DNA of 64,000 bases, taken from assembly GCA_001642415.1 (NCBI GenBank), contig LTDK01000174.1, positions 307,516-371,515 on the forward strand, in the 5' to 3' direction. Shown one piece after another: positions 46,289-56,479 of the stretch. Numbering within the stretch: position 1 is the stretch's first letter; each line of letters opens with the position of its first letter. The position numbers and the translations under genes are program-made. This DNA is from Nematocida ironsii (lineage: Eukaryota; Microsporidia). Under the pieces are notes generated by a model. The model saw only the letters and a list, made by a program, of their open reading frames with translations, did not search any database and had not been told where the DNA came from.

Positions 46289-47530
46289 TTACTCAGAGCA
46301 GGATTGATTACGCTTTCTTACTATTGCAATTTTTCTTCTTGTGTCTCTGTCAGCCACTGAATAAATCGCATCTAGTAGTGCACTTCCTCCTTTACTCTCA
46401 TGTATTCCTATAAATTCCTTTGTCATTGTACTGGTAAGCAGAGTAATTACTTCACTCGATATATTAGTGCACCTTAGAAGGGATATAATTATCTCCTGTC
46501 CTATTTTGTTAAATAACCAGTATCTCTCATAAAGTGCTACACACTGCATCTGAAGTGCATTCTGATACTTTGTTTTTGCACACATAAGTTTTATAGCTAG
46601 CTTATACGACTTTGAGTCAAACCCTCCTGTCTTGTGAAACAGAAGAGTGTGCATAATAGTATCAATTGTAAATAGTCTTTTAATGGCACTCTCTAAAATA
46701 TCTGTGCATCCCATATCAGATGCTCTTGTTAGAAGAATCTGTACAACATTATTGTTCGTATTAAAACTGTGGATGTCTGGCTTTAGTATCTTGTACACCT
46801 TCACTGGGTCGTACACAGATATAAATGTTTGCATGAAATAGTTACCAACCTCATCACGGCATAACTCTAACACAGCTGGTTTAATAACAAGGAATATCTG
46901 GTCTAGCTGTGCATCGTCTGATAATTTACAAACCTTTTCATACAAAAATGACGTGTACCCTTTAAGATGATCTACTGTTAAAATGCTAAGTAAATGTTTT
47001 ACTACTTTACTCTTCTCTTCATCACTCGTGTATGACAAGTACTCAACAAATGTTGCTGTTCTTGTTAAGTCTTCTAGAATATATTCAATTGGCACTTTTT
47101 TAATTGAATCAATCAAACCCTCTACATTGTACTTAATACGCAAGAGTACTCTAATTATATGGTTAGTTCCCTTGCTTTTAAATGATTTCATTATGTTCTT
47201 CTGTATACCATTGCTAATGCTTACTAGCAGATTTGTGTACGACTCAGTTAGTGTCTTCTGCTGTTCTATTTTTTTTAGTATTGTCTCAAGTACATACGTT
47301 ATATTCTTATTATGAACATCTACAACACTCACTTTCTCTACTAAATCAGACAATGCATCCACTGATAAATACCGTATAAATAGTTCTAGCTTCTTTGCTT
47401 GGCTGTTAATTTGCATTATCTCATTTACGTTATTCCTTATAATCTCAATAACCTTCTCCGACACTTCTTGTTTTTCATTCCATGGCAATCCATCCAGCTC
47501 AGTGGTCTGCACTCTTTTAAAATACTCCAT
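46289..47530 (-). CDS. PUF/ARM-repeat protein, possibly Nop9, 413 aa
   Basis: The protein is built from repeated helical hairpins about 35-40 residues long. Several end in PUF-like motifs: RDEVGNYFMQTFIS (about 235), NTNNNVVQILLTRA (about 265) and ESKGGSALLDAIYSVAD (about 385). The last two patterns, especially a late KGGSALLDAI repeat, recall Nop9, the PUF-like pre-40S factor that guards the 20S pre-rRNA cleavage site. Puf6 or another PUF protein is an alternative. It is shorter than yeast Nop9 (666 aa). No membrane segment is seen. Several other ribosome-assembly genes lie nearby (TSR3, Pescadillo). Confidence 0.6.
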   Translation of the reverse strand: MEYFKRVQTTELDGLPWNEKQEVSEKVIEIIRNNVNEIMQINSQAKKLELFIRYLSVDALSDLVEKVSVVDVHNKNITYVLETILKKIEQQKTLTESYTNLLVSISNGIQKNIMKSFKSKGTNHIIRVLLRIKYNVEGLIDSIKKVPIEYILEDLTRTATFVEYLSYTSDEEKSKVVKHLLSILTVDHLKGYTSFLYEKVCKLSDDAQLDQIFLVIKPAVLELCRDEVGNYFMQTFISVYDPVKVYKILKPDIHSFNTNNNVVQILLTRASDMGCTDILESAIKRLFTIDTIMHTLLFHKTGGFDSKSYKLAIKLMCAKTKYQNALQMQCVALYERYWLFNKIGQEIIISLLRCTNISSEVITLLTSTMTKEFIGIHESKGGSALLDAIYSVADRDTRRKIAIVRKRNQSCSE

Positions 47531-47622
47531 GAAAATTCTCGTGTAAAATTTGCTATTTCTACTTTTGGCTAGTGGTACATTACAGATTTCAGCTGCAAAA
47601 CACAGAATCTACTAACAGTCTC

Positions 47623-47901
47623 TTATGCATTTGATATTCTAGATGGAACAATCTTTGGATTCTCTTTCTCTAGTCTTATCATATTCTCTGTTTTATAGTC
47701 ATACGAACAGCGGTGCTCGTCTGAGTATCTGTGTTTGGCACAAAATATTCTTTTGCACTTACACCCAAATGTGTTTGTTATACGTAAACGTGCACTGCAG
47801 TATGAGCACTCCCCTGGCTTTACTCCGTACTTAATTATTTCTTGTTTTTTTACATCTTCATCGCTGTGAAGCTTTCTTTTCCGTGACTGAACACTGTTCA
47901 T
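47623..47901 (-). CDS. AN1-type zinc-finger protein, 92 aa
   Basis: From the first in-frame ATG (47901) the product has a basic N-terminus (RKRKLHSDED) and one AN1 zinc finger at about residues 37-70. Visible ligands are CSYC, then CKC, C, H, H and C in the expected order (C-x2-C ... C-x-C-x4-C-x2-H-x5-H-x-C). AN1 proteins such as Cuz1/Tmc1 or ZFAND families bind Cdc48 or the proteasome under stress. No A20 finger or UIM is present. The divergent DHHC-family gene starts only 30 bp away. Confidence 0.85.
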   Translation of the reverse strand: MNSVQSRKRKLHSDEDVKKQEIIKYGVKPGECSYCSARLRITNTFGCKCKRIFCAKHRYSDEHRCSYDYKTENMIRLEKENPKIVPSRISNA

Positions 47902-47931
47902 GGATAAAAAAACGAATTGTTTGGTTAATTT

Positions 47932-48807
47932 ATGTTTGCATACAAAAATGCAGTGCAGACAATATGGTACGCAATACAAAGAGTATTAGTCATATTCAGT
48001 GGAATATACATATTTTTTGCGTATAATACAATATATGCACTACAAATGCTCAGAGAAGTATCTGTTGTGGTGCTTTGTATATTTATTGTATATCAAGCAC
48101 TAGTTCTTCTAGTAGGGTTTTCATTCTTAAGAATGTCTATATCAAAGAACTGCACAACGCATGAGCTCTTCCCAGAGGCTATTGAGAGAGACGGAGATTC
48201 AGATGACAGCAGTCTTTGTATTAACCCCTTTGAAAAGGAGTATATGTTTGCATATAAACATGAAATGAACACATGTGAGAAGTGCAATACATCCCAGCCA
48301 CTGCGTAGTTATCACTGCGATAAGTGCCACCAGTGCTTACTTCTTATGTATAAACACCTCACATGGTGTGACTTATGCATTGGGTTCACCAATTATAAGT
48401 TCTATGTTGTGTTCTTATTTTATCTTATGCTAATGAATCTAATTGGTTTTGGATGCTTTATTCACTCTTTATTGATTAGTTTATCGGAGAAAAAAGAAAT
48501 TGCTGCAATAACTGTAGCTCTGGCTCTACAAGTATTAGTGATTATTTTTACTGGATATTTCTTAGGTGAGTGCATATACTCAATATGCATTAATCAAACA
48601 CCCCAGGAGAGAAAACATCCTGTTGAAAATACAAATATATCTTATGATATGGGATACTACCAAAACTGGAAAATAATTATGGGCGAGTCCTGGTATATGT
48701 GGTTTATACCAAGCTGGACCACTCAGGGAGATGGACTTAAATTCCAGCACACAAGAAAAGTAGAACCAGAAGTATACGAAGACACTCTTCCAACCTCTCC
48801 ATTATAA
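47932..48807 (+). CDS. DHHC-family membrane protein with lost catalytic motif (YKHL), 291 aa
   Basis: The architecture is that of a protein S-acyltransferase: two N-terminal membrane helices (about 15-35 and 45-70), a cytosolic cysteine-rich domain (about 115-165), two more helices (about 160-185 and 195-220) and a soluble tail with WYMWFIPSW. The cysteine-rich domain keeps the zinc-ligand framework CEKC, PLRSYHCDKCHQC and the late C in LCIGFTNYKF, but the catalytic DHHC is YKHL (48349-48360): Asp, first His and the acyl-accepting Cys are gone while the zinc-binding second His remains. W and the Asn/Tyr/Phe positions after it are kept. A nearby Cys (TWC, 48370-48372) is shifted by three residues. 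It is therefore probably a pseudoenzyme or a very unusual one. Confidence 0.85.
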   Translation: MFAYKNAVQTIWYAIQRVLVIFSGIYIFFAYNTIYALQMLREVSVVVLCIFIVYQALVLLVGFSFLRMSISKNCTTHELFPEAIERDGDSDDSSLCINPFEKEYMFAYKHEMNTCEKCNTSQPLRSYHCDKCHQCLLLMYKHLTWCDLCIGFTNYKFYVVFLFYLMLMNLIGFGCFIHSLLISLSEKKEIAAITVALALQVLVIIFTGYFLGECIYSICINQTPQERKHPVENTNISYDMGYYQNWKIIMGESWYMWFIPSWTTQGDGLKFQHTRKVEPEVYEDTLPTSPL

Positions 48808-49041
48808 TAGCATATCTGATTACATCAACACTTGTAGAAATATTACACAATAAAAAGTACAAATTGCTTTCATCCTAACTTTAGATAATTTCAGAATATT
48901 ATTGGTTTATGCTATAACTTCTTCTGCTTTAGTATGAAATACACTATAAAATATTTATGTTTGTTTATAGATTATGCTCTTTATTTTAATGGATATTTCC
49001 ATTCCTGGCAAATTATAATGTCTATTTTCACTAATAAATTC

Positions 49042-50442
49042 TTACTTCCTATGATTAATAATAGATTCTATCGCACTCTTCTTCTTATGTGAAATATTAA
49101 ACGTATCTAAATCAGTTTCCTTTAGCATTGATTTGTATGGACTAATATGCTGTGGTAAATTCTGTCCTGGTCGGTAGAAAGAATGAGATTGTAGTTCCTC
49201 TAAATTACAGCTGTCATAAATAATCTGTGGGTGTGCATAATTATACTCAGCCCTAAAGTTCTCTGGTATCTCACTGCACAGATACAAAGTACATCCTTCT
49301 GGTGAAGTAAGAATCTCTCCCCCTCCTGATATAATAAGCATAGTAAGCGAATGTTCTAGACTATTTGTACTCTTACATAAGTATACCTTCTCTTTGTTAA
49401 ATATACACCGGTGCTTTGGTGGTACTCTACTCAACATTTCCTTTGACATAGAGCTAAACATCTCATATAAATTAATGGCACCAAATGACCCAGAGTCTCT
49501 TTCTTGTACAAACTCCTCTCTTGCGCATTCCTCATCCTTTAATGACCTTCCATCTGTAATCTCTTTTTCTTTTTTCTTTGTAAACTCATTTACCACATAT
49601 TCATTATTCTCTAATAAATTTTCATTCTGAATTTTCTCTTCAACAGGTACATATTCCATTATGTCTGTATATGCCCTTCGTATATTTCTAATATATTCGA
49701 TGAAATACTCCTCATTCAATGACTTAAATAACTTAAAGTTGACCTTCTCTAATAAATACGCATTAAACTCTGCTGTCTGCACAATCACATTATAATTTAT
49801 ACCAAGCGAGTCTTCCATATCATTAAGTGGATATGTCTCTCTCCAAAATACTTCATTCCCATCAATTTCTATACTGTAGTAAACACCTTCCTTTCCTATA
49901 AACACCTTAGGATTTGTCTTAACTATCATCATGTACATGTAAAACATAGACAACTCTCTGTATATCTTTGTTATAACATTTGATTCAAACCTTATACACA
50001 ATTTGTCAATTGATTTATCTCTTATTATTCTTTCTGTAACTATAAGATTGGTCAGTGCCTCGCCTAAATCTTCATAAATCTCATCAAAGGATGGATACTT
50101 ACTCAATAGTATTCTGTTGTAATCTATTCTTTCATCCATTAAATAATTTAATTTATGCTCCCTTCCCGTGCTTTTGTAATTGTTTCTTCTTTTCGCATTT
50201 TCTTTTTTTAGCTTTGCCTTCTGGTACGGTTCTGACTCTCTTATTCTGTGAATGTCTGCTATTGCATACTGGATTTTTGTGCTTTTGTTAGTAAGCTCGT
50301 TCTTTGATGCAACCAAGGGGTGTGTATCAGTTAGTACACAGAACCTGTCAAATTCCTCTTCTTTTAAATTTAAGCAAATAAGTGCTTCATTTCTAGTCAC
50401 ATACGTTCTTCTCTTAATTATATTTGTGTACCACCGGCCCAT
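49042..50442 (-). CDS. Pescadillo/Nop7 60S-assembly factor, 466 aa
   Basis: Nop7 is the scaffold of the Nop7-Erb1-Ytm1 complex needed for 27S pre-rRNA processing. The N-terminal pescadillo domain is clear: YVTRNEALICLNLKEEEFDRFCVL, then LNYLMDERIDYNRILLSKYPSFDEIYEDLGEALTNL. Residues about 330-420 form a BRCT domain (hydrophobic core with LTMLIISGGGEI and IIYDS). A Lys-rich C-terminus follows. The start at 50442 (MGRWYTNI) fits the family's MGR beginning; an in-frame ATG 24 bp upstream would add eight residues. Length is below yeast Nop7 (605 aa), mostly in the acidic linker. Confidence 0.9.
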   Translation of the reverse strand: MGRWYTNIIKRRTYVTRNEALICLNLKEEEFDRFCVLTDTHPLVASKNELTNKSTKIQYAIADIHRIRESEPYQKAKLKKENAKRRNNYKSTGREHKLNYLMDERIDYNRILLSKYPSFDEIYEDLGEALTNLIVTERIIRDKSIDKLCIRFESNVITKIYRELSMFYMYMMIVKTNPKVFIGKEGVYYSIEIDGNEVFWRETYPLNDMEDSLGINYNVIVQTAEFNAYLLEKVNFKLFKSLNEEYFIEYIRNIRRAYTDIMEYVPVEEKIQNENLLENNEYVVNEFTKKKEKEITDGRSLKDEECAREEFVQERDSGSFGAINLYEMFSSMSKEMLSRVPPKHRCIFNKEKVYLCKSTNSLEHSLTMLIISGGGEILTSPEGCTLYLCSEIPENFRAEYNYAHPQIIYDSCNLEELQSHSFYRPGQNLPQHISPYKSMLKETDLDTFNISHKKKSAIESIINHRK

Positions 50443-50637
50443 TATAAATTTTGCAAGAATTTTCATATTTTCATATATATACTATACCTATGCATGTTCT
50501 TAATTATATAAGCAAATCCCAAGTTTATTCTTTTTATTGTGGTGTTTTCTGGCCATTCTCTGCTATTTCTGTTATAAATTCATTTATCATTAATTATTTG
50601 TATTCTATATTATTTGTGTCTTTTTCTTTTTGAAGAC

Positions 50638-51921
50638 ATGAGGAAGATTTCTTACTTCTACGATCAAGAGATTGGAAATTACAAATACGCACCAGGTCAT
50701 CCTATGAAACCTCATAGAATCCGTCTTACACACTCTCTTATAATGAACTACTCTGTGTTCAAGAGACTGAATGTTTATTCACCTGTTGCTGCATCATTTG
50801 AAGATCTGACAAGATTCCACTCAGATGACTACATTGAATTCCTGCAGACGATTAGGAAAGAGAATGCAGATGCTAAGGAGAAGGAGCTCTCAAAGTACAA
50901 TATGATAGAAGATTGTCCTGTTTTCGAGGGGGTGTATGAATACTGCCAGAAGAGTGCAGGGGGTTCAATACAGGGTGCAGCCCACATAAATGAAGGGGTT
51001 TCAGATGTTTCCATTAATTGGTCTGGTGGGCTACACCATGCAAAGAGAAGGGAAGCTTCTGGGTTTTGTTATGTGAATGACATTGTTTTAGGGATTTTAG
51101 AGCTACTTCGGTATAATGAAAGGGTTATGTACATTGACATAGATGTACACCACGGAGATGGCGTAGAAGAAGCATTCTATTGCAGTGACCGAGTTATGAC
51201 GATTTCCTTTCACATGCATGGAGAATTCTTCCCTGGTACTGGTGCAGTAACAGATGTTGGAATTGAGAAGGGACGTGGGTACAGCATAAACATTCCATTG
51301 AATTCTGGAATTGATGACAACACATACCTTTCCATATTTAAACCAGTGGTGGGTGCAGCAGTTGAAAAGTTCAGACCAAATGTTATAGTCTTGCAGTGCG
51401 GTGCTGATTCTCTGGCTGGTGACCGATTAGGGTGTTTTAATTTAACACACAAAGGCCACGGTGGCTGTGTCGAGTTTGTAAAGTCATTGAACATTCCAAT
51501 TCTTGTTCTTGGTGGTGGAGGGTACACTATTTCAAACGTATCAAGGGCTTGGGCATATGAAACAGCCATACTAGCAGATGTGGATGTAGCAACAGAGCTG
51601 CCATATACAGAGTATTTTGACCACTACCACCCCAATTACACTTTAGAAATACTCCCCATGGCTATGGATAACCAGAACACAAAGCAGTATATAGAAAAAA
51701 TATACGAAGAGGTTCTGGAAAACATTAAAGGAATTGAAGGCCGCCCTTCTGTACAAAACCTGCAAACAATGAAATCTCTCATGACGGAGACCGCTGATGA
51801 AACAAATGAAGAGATGTGGAGTAGGCTAAGAGAGCGTAGAATTTTCAAAGAAAAGGACGTAGATGAGTCAGAGCACTTTATAGAGTACTCTTTTGAAGAT
51901 GAAACGATCCGCTCATCTTAG
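50638..51921 (+). CDS. Class I histone deacetylase (Rpd3/HDAC1-like), 427 aa
   Basis: Zinc-dependent lysine deacetylase. From the first ATG (50638) the protein starts ISYFYDQEIGNYKYAPGHPMKPHRI, as in Rpd3. The active-site motifs are intact: WSGGLHHAKRREASGFCYVND, YIDIDVHHGDGVEEAFY (zinc ligands D and H), HGEFFPGTG, CGADSLAGDRLG (zinc-ligand Asp) and GGGGYTISNVSRAW with the catalytic-pocket Tyr. Length matches Rpd3 (433 aa). The C-terminal 40 residues are charged. It is the only HDAC in the window and would be the partner of Sin3-type complexes. Confidence 0.97.
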   Translation: MRKISYFYDQEIGNYKYAPGHPMKPHRIRLTHSLIMNYSVFKRLNVYSPVAASFEDLTRFHSDDYIEFLQTIRKENADAKEKELSKYNMIEDCPVFEGVYEYCQKSAGGSIQGAAHINEGVSDVSINWSGGLHHAKRREASGFCYVNDIVLGILELLRYNERVMYIDIDVHHGDGVEEAFYCSDRVMTISFHMHGEFFPGTGAVTDVGIEKGRGYSINIPLNSGIDDNTYLSIFKPVVGAAVEKFRPNVIVLQCGADSLAGDRLGCFNLTHKGHGGCVEFVKSLNIPILVLGGGGYTISNVSRAWAYETAILADVDVATELPYTEYFDHYHPNYTLEILPMAMDNQNTKQYIEKIYEEVLENIKGIEGRPSVQNLQTMKSLMTETADETNEEMWSRLRERRIFKEKDVDESEHFIEYSFEDETIRSS

Positions 51922-52003
51922 TCTTGTTTAAATATAAGTCATTCCAAATTTATTTTTTGTTATTTTCGGATAATCCGATTTTTATTTAAAACTGTTTTTT
52001 AAT

Positions 52004-52543
52004 TCACACCAAAAGAATCCCCAAATCATTCACTAAATCCTCTGATGCAGAAATATTTCCAATAAGAAACTCTCCGGGCGAAAGTGTCAATATTTCTCCA
52101 TCAATTGAAATATCCTGCAAATTATCTAGTACATAGACTCCATGTATTTCTGGCGAGTCTTCTTTATTTCTGTGTCTCTCAGGAATATCCTCTAACTCCA
52201 CGTATGTACCGACCTCTTTGTTTAAGTTAATATATGCCCTGTAATACTCTTTTTCATGTGGCGATAGAATTGACTCGTCCTTTATATAAAAGTTGTTTCG
52301 TATTTTCTCCAACCGAATTAAAAGATACTCCGATAAGAGCCATTCAATTCTCTCTATTTCTATTTTGTAAATATGTTCTTTTATTCTATTTCTTTGTATT
52401 TCTTTTCTTTGCCGGTCTTTCTGCCGTTGTAGCAAGAATTTTACTCTTTCTACAATATCCGCATCATATGGGAGCAGTCTCTGAAATTCTCTTTCATTCA
52501 AATACCGCATTGACAAATATTCTACCACAGAGAGTCTTTCCAT
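52004..52543 (-). CDS. GINS complex subunit Sld5, 179 aa
   Basis: Sld5 is a subunit of the CMG replicative helicase. The N-terminal alpha-helical A domain shows LLPYDADIVERVKFLLQRQ, then KIEIERIEWLLSEYLLIRLEKI, the most conserved Sld5 helix, then SPHEKEYYRAYINLNKEV. The C-terminal B domain is a small beta domain (HGVYVLDNLQDISIDGEILTLSPGEFLIG) as in Sld5. The protein is shorter than human (223 aa) and yeast (294 aa) Sld5. It converges with the HDAC gene, with 82 bp between stops. Confidence 0.85.
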   Translation of the reverse strand: MERLSVVEYLSMRYLNEREFQRLLPYDADIVERVKFLLQRQKDRQRKEIQRNRIKEHIYKIEIERIEWLLSEYLLIRLEKIRNNFYIKDESILSPHEKEYYRAYINLNKEVGTYVELEDIPERHRNKEDSPEIHGVYVLDNLQDISIDGEILTLSPGEFLIGNISASEDLVNDLGILLV

Positions 52544-52653
52544 TTCTAAAAAAGTTCTATTAATTTTAATTTCGGGCTATTTATATTCTGGCTTAGGATT
52601 TATTATTCTAATTACTTGTGTAGCGCAATAAATCAACAGATTCTATATTGTAA

Positions 52654-53445
52654 CTAAAGAGATGTACCTGCAATATCATATAACGGGTTGATTGGTCTCT
52701 TACAGAGAGGACAGACATCGTCTATTCCAAACCATTCATCAATACATGTCATGTGGAAATGGTGCTTACACGGCAGTTTTCTAATTTGTTCTTTTTCCGC
52801 GTATGGTGCTAAGCATATTGTACACTGTGCATCTTCTTCTTTTATCTTTCCTCCGAGTGTGTACTCAATCACGGGCAGTGTTGGCCGTACATAATTCAGC
52901 AGTAAAAGAATCAGAATAACTGAGAATATTGGTGCTAATACAATAGCAATACCGTAAAACACCCAGATTCTAGTGAGGTTGTACAGAATAGGAATTTCAT
53001 CTTTTGAAGAATGGTACTGCTGCAACCATTTAAACCCAATAAAGTACAGGAAAAGTGTTAAAATATCTAATAGGTTATTGAACAGAGTGGATTCGGCACT
53101 TTGTGTGAATTCCAAAGGTTCTTGGTTGAAAATATACCCCCAGTGTCTTATTGCAAATGACACAGTGTGCGCGGCTACTAATGCAGTGTATACAACAATA
53201 AATAGCTTAAAAGGTGTTTGTGTTTCTGTATTTCGTGTAATAATAAGTGCTGCTGCATTTATTCCTATTTGCAGTATTTTAAATGCTATCGATAGAATAG
53301 AAAGAACTCTAACAAAGGATGTCTGTGTCACCCCGTCAATTAATTGCCGTATTCTGTACGCTCTAAAGTCAGGCGTTGCCAATGGACTGTCAATGACAAG
53401 TACTCTAGGCGGCACATTATTATTTTCTGTCATAGGGTCTTGCAT
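52654..53445 (-). CDS. RING-H2 transmembrane E3 ubiquitin ligase, 263 aa
   Basis: About four membrane helices occupy residues 35-75, 80-100, 115-145 and 150-185. Near the C-terminus a RING-H2 finger is complete: CTIC, then C-K-H-HFHMTC (C, H, H, C) and CPLC, about residues 210-250, with the expected Trp after the ligand Cys (DEWFG) and the Pro-Leu-Cys. This layout is that of ER/Golgi or vacuolar E3 ligases that ubiquitinate membrane proteins. The start is the ATG at 53445; nine upstream codons need a TTG. Substrate is unknown. Confidence 0.85.
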   Translation of the reverse strand: MQDPMTENNNVPPRVLVIDSPLATPDFRAYRIRQLIDGVTQTSFVRVLSILSIAFKILQIGINAAALIITRNTETQTPFKLFIVVYTALVAAHTVSFAIRHWGYIFNQEPLEFTQSAESTLFNNLLDILTLFLYFIGFKWLQQYHSSKDEIPILYNLTRIWVFYGIAIVLAPIFSVILILLLLNYVRPTLPVIEYTLGGKIKEEDAQCTICLAPYAEKEQIRKLPCKHHFHMTCIDEWFGIDDVCPLCKRPINPLYDIAGTSL

Positions 53446-54393
53446 TCTTTTGAATGTATGAATTCGTTTCAAATATCCCCTTTCTATAGACTAATTCAAG
53501 GACCAATTATAAAATGATAAAGACCCACCCATTCACTTGCACTCTTTTTATTAGAAGACCAATAAGCATTCAATGCGATCTGATAGTATCTTATTACAGA
53601 AGTCTAGATAATCTTAGATGCATTCCCAGCATAATACAGTATATCTATGCATATGCAAAGTATAATACACAGTGTATATAAAGAATAGCTTAGAATGCTC
53701 ACAGTATACTATGACTTAGTACCCCCATATACTAATACAAACAAATACAATATAATTCTGTCTAGTGTATCTTATAAACCAGCACACTATGGGAATAAAC
53801 TAACACATTGTATGGATAATCCAATACTGCCTGCAATGCCCATATATTGTCTTCTATATACTTATGTATATCCCATTCTGTATTTTATTTTTTTAAATAT
53901 AAAGTGTTTATTTTATATTTATCCTTAAGTACATATTTTAAATACCATTAGTTCTTATAGTTATATACGTATAACAATATATTTCTGGATATATTTAGGA
54001 AATATAATAGAAGTATAAGGTAGAGTATTTCTATGTCCATGCATATATAAATATATACACAACACAGATTTACTATAAATACTGTTATAGTACGATATAC
54101 ACTATTCATAACATATAACCCAGAATTCAGTGACACTAACATATTACAGCCACTATAAGTACATAAGAAACGGCATATAAACTATAAGATATACGTGCTT
54201 GGCATCATTAGAATTTCGGATTAGGGCTCCCTCATACTTTAATCAATAAACTGCTATATATTTTAAGACTTGAAAAGTACAGTAAAACTCTATAAATACT
54301 TAAGAATAGTAAAGAGTACGACTATTAAGCTAGTAAATATATAATTATGTTTTTATTGGATTTTAAAATAAATTAGGTTAAATAGCTCTTAAG
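53446..54393. other. Gene-poor AT-rich region
   Basis: These 948 bp begin the sparse part of the window. Small frames occur (for example 53695-53928 and the minus-strand 53948-54142) with Tyr/Ile/Leu composition expected by chance; none has family support. GAATTTCGGATTAGGGCTCCC (about 54210-54230) is one of the few GC-richer spots; I cannot assign it. Confidence 0.55.
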
Positions 54394-55944
54394 TTAGAAT
54401 AATAAAAACTTATTCATAATTTCTTTTGCTTCAGTAGGACATAGTATAAATATATTAAGAATAATTATATAAATAATTACAGTTATTACTGCAATAATTT
54501 TGAATGTTGTAGTGTTCCAGAAATTTACAACTTCTTGTTCATTAGGTTTAAGTTCATTCTTTCTTTCTGGTACTAGTTCATCAAGGGATTTGTCCATGAT
54601 AGTACTTGCTGTAGTATGTTTGGCAGCTTCTTCTGATTTTTCAGGTTCATTGCGTACTGGTATAATTTCACTAGTACCATCTATCTTACTATTTTCTGGC
54701 ACAAATTCATCAGAAGATTTTTTACTTTTTTCTTCTACGTCTTTTATTTCTGTATTTATACCAGGCAATTTTATGGAATTAGTAATTAAATTATCAGGAT
54801 TTATAGAGCTTAAATTGGTTTGAGTTTCATTATTTTCAAATTGTCCACTGTTAGAATTACAACTTTCGTTTTTAGACTCTATTTGTGATTCTTTAATTTC
54901 ATTATTCTTAACACTGGCTGTATTTTGTGGGTTAGTTAACAATTGTTCAGTTTCATTCATATAGTTATCTGTATAATCTTTAGTTTTCGGGTTATGTAGA
55001 TTCTTATTTGTAAATATATTAAATAATGCTGTATGCAAACTATTATAAAGTATGGGTTTTATACAATCATCATCATTATTTAAAGTCGTTAAAAACTCGT
55101 CGCCACTTATAGGATTTGCTCTTTGAAATAATTGTAATGTTTCAATATCATGCCTACTTATACCCAAGCCATCAGCACTTAATTGTTTTATTTGATTCTC
55201 ATCTGTTATATTTATAACGTTACAGTGTTTCATTACTATATGTAATGCAGTTTGTGCTCTACAACATAATTTGGACTTTTCAAACACAGCAAGTATTGTA
55301 TTTGCCTCTTTTTTTGTTATTTTATCATCTAATTCCGGTATGCCTTCTTTCTCACACAGTGTATTAATAAAAGAATTAAATATTCTCTGTCTAATTTTAT
55401 AACCAGCTGCCATAATTATAGGATTGTTTTTTATACAATTATAAAATCCTTTTGCTATAGAAAACCCTTTTAATTGGTTTGCTGTTTTTATAACAGTGTT
55501 TATAATCATGCCAGCAGATTTTATAGACTCATTGGCTTCAGATATAATAATGTCTTTATAATTACTAATAGGCTTATCCATAACTCTATCAAATAACTTT
55601 ATATAAAATATATTATATGCCAGGTTTACCAGTTCTTCTGGTATTTCTGTAAATATTCTTCTTTCTCTGTTAATATCTGCCAGTATGTTAAATAATTTAT
55701 CTGTTTCATTCAGTCCAACTTGTCCTTCTTTATCTATGAATTCTTTCTCTATTTTATCTCTTAGAACTTGTTCATTAATATAGTTAGTCATAAAAATACT
55801 CAAAATTGAATATTTAAATACTACCACTAATAATATATGTATGAACATCAATTTTGACAATAATATGTTTGACATAGTTAGAAATATCAACAATTGAGAA
55901 CTGCATAATAATGCAGTGATAATATTATTCGAATGTACATTCAT
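54394..55944 (-). CDS. Unrecognised membrane-anchored protein, 516 aa
   Basis: I do not recognise a family. The first about 55 residues contain one or two hydrophobic helices that could be a signal anchor. A soluble, mostly helical region runs from about 60 to 320. Residues about 330-465 are low complexity (Asn/Glu/Lys/Ser/Thr), and a hydrophobic helix at about 478-503 precedes a short C-terminus. The long frame is convincingly open and codon use looks similar to other AT-rich genes here. The architecture (TM ends, soluble middle) and its setting among other orphans suggest a lineage-specific membrane protein. Confidence 0.7.
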   Translation of the reverse strand: MNVHSNNIITALLCSSQLLIFLTMSNILLSKLMFIHILLVVVFKYSILSIFMTNYINEQVLRDKIEKEFIDKEGQVGLNETDKLFNILADINRERRIFTEIPEELVNLAYNIFYIKLFDRVMDKPISNYKDIIISEANESIKSAGMIINTVIKTANQLKGFSIAKGFYNCIKNNPIIMAAGYKIRQRIFNSFINTLCEKEGIPELDDKITKKEANTILAVFEKSKLCCRAQTALHIVMKHCNVINITDENQIKQLSADGLGISRHDIETLQLFQRANPISGDEFLTTLNNDDDCIKPILYNSLHTALFNIFTNKNLHNPKTKDYTDNYMNETEQLLTNPQNTASVKNNEIKESQIESKNESCNSNSGQFENNETQTNLSSINPDNLITNSIKLPGINTEIKDVEEKSKKSSDEFVPENSKIDGTSEIIPVRNEPEKSEEAAKHTTASTIMDKSLDELVPERKNELKPNEQEVVNFWNTTTFKIIAVITVIIYIIILNIFILCPTEAKEIMNKFLLF

Positions 55945-56479
55945 AAATACTATCTACCAGTACATTTAATCATATACCAACTTTAGTAATTTTGCTTAGT
56001 AGTATAATTAAAGAATACCAACTGCTTTCTAACTATTTAATAAGCAAATGTCATTCATATAAATAAAATAGAAACCAATATAATTTCAAGAGAATATTTT
56101 AATATTAACAAATAATGACAGAATTATACAATACAATATGATAATATACAGTTCTATTTACATTGTATTATATTAATCTATGTGGATGTATATTCTTTAC
56201 TATAATATACTATTATCCTTTACATAAACTGAATATTTATTAATTAGTGAATAATATTGATTTTATAAGTATTTCATACTGTGTATATAAATAACACACA
56301 GAGAATATTTCATTTTTCTATTTTGTAAGACATAAATTATTTAAATTTTTAATGTTTTTATTCTTCCTGTTAACAAAATAAATATAAAAAATAATTAACG
56401 GATTTTAATTAAGACGAAAATGTGTAAATAACAGTTTAATTTAAGCTAAAACGGCCAGATTTGGATTTAACTGCGGCTA
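55945..56479. other. AT-rich intergenic region
   Basis: These 535 bp are very AT-rich. No frame, RNA fold or repeat beyond AT runs was identified. Confidence 0.55.

Noticed and set aside
53695..53928. Plus-strand frame of 77 codons, Tyr/Ile/Leu-rich
   Set aside because: Composition is what AT-rich random DNA gives; there is no domain, no promoter motif and no support beyond openness.
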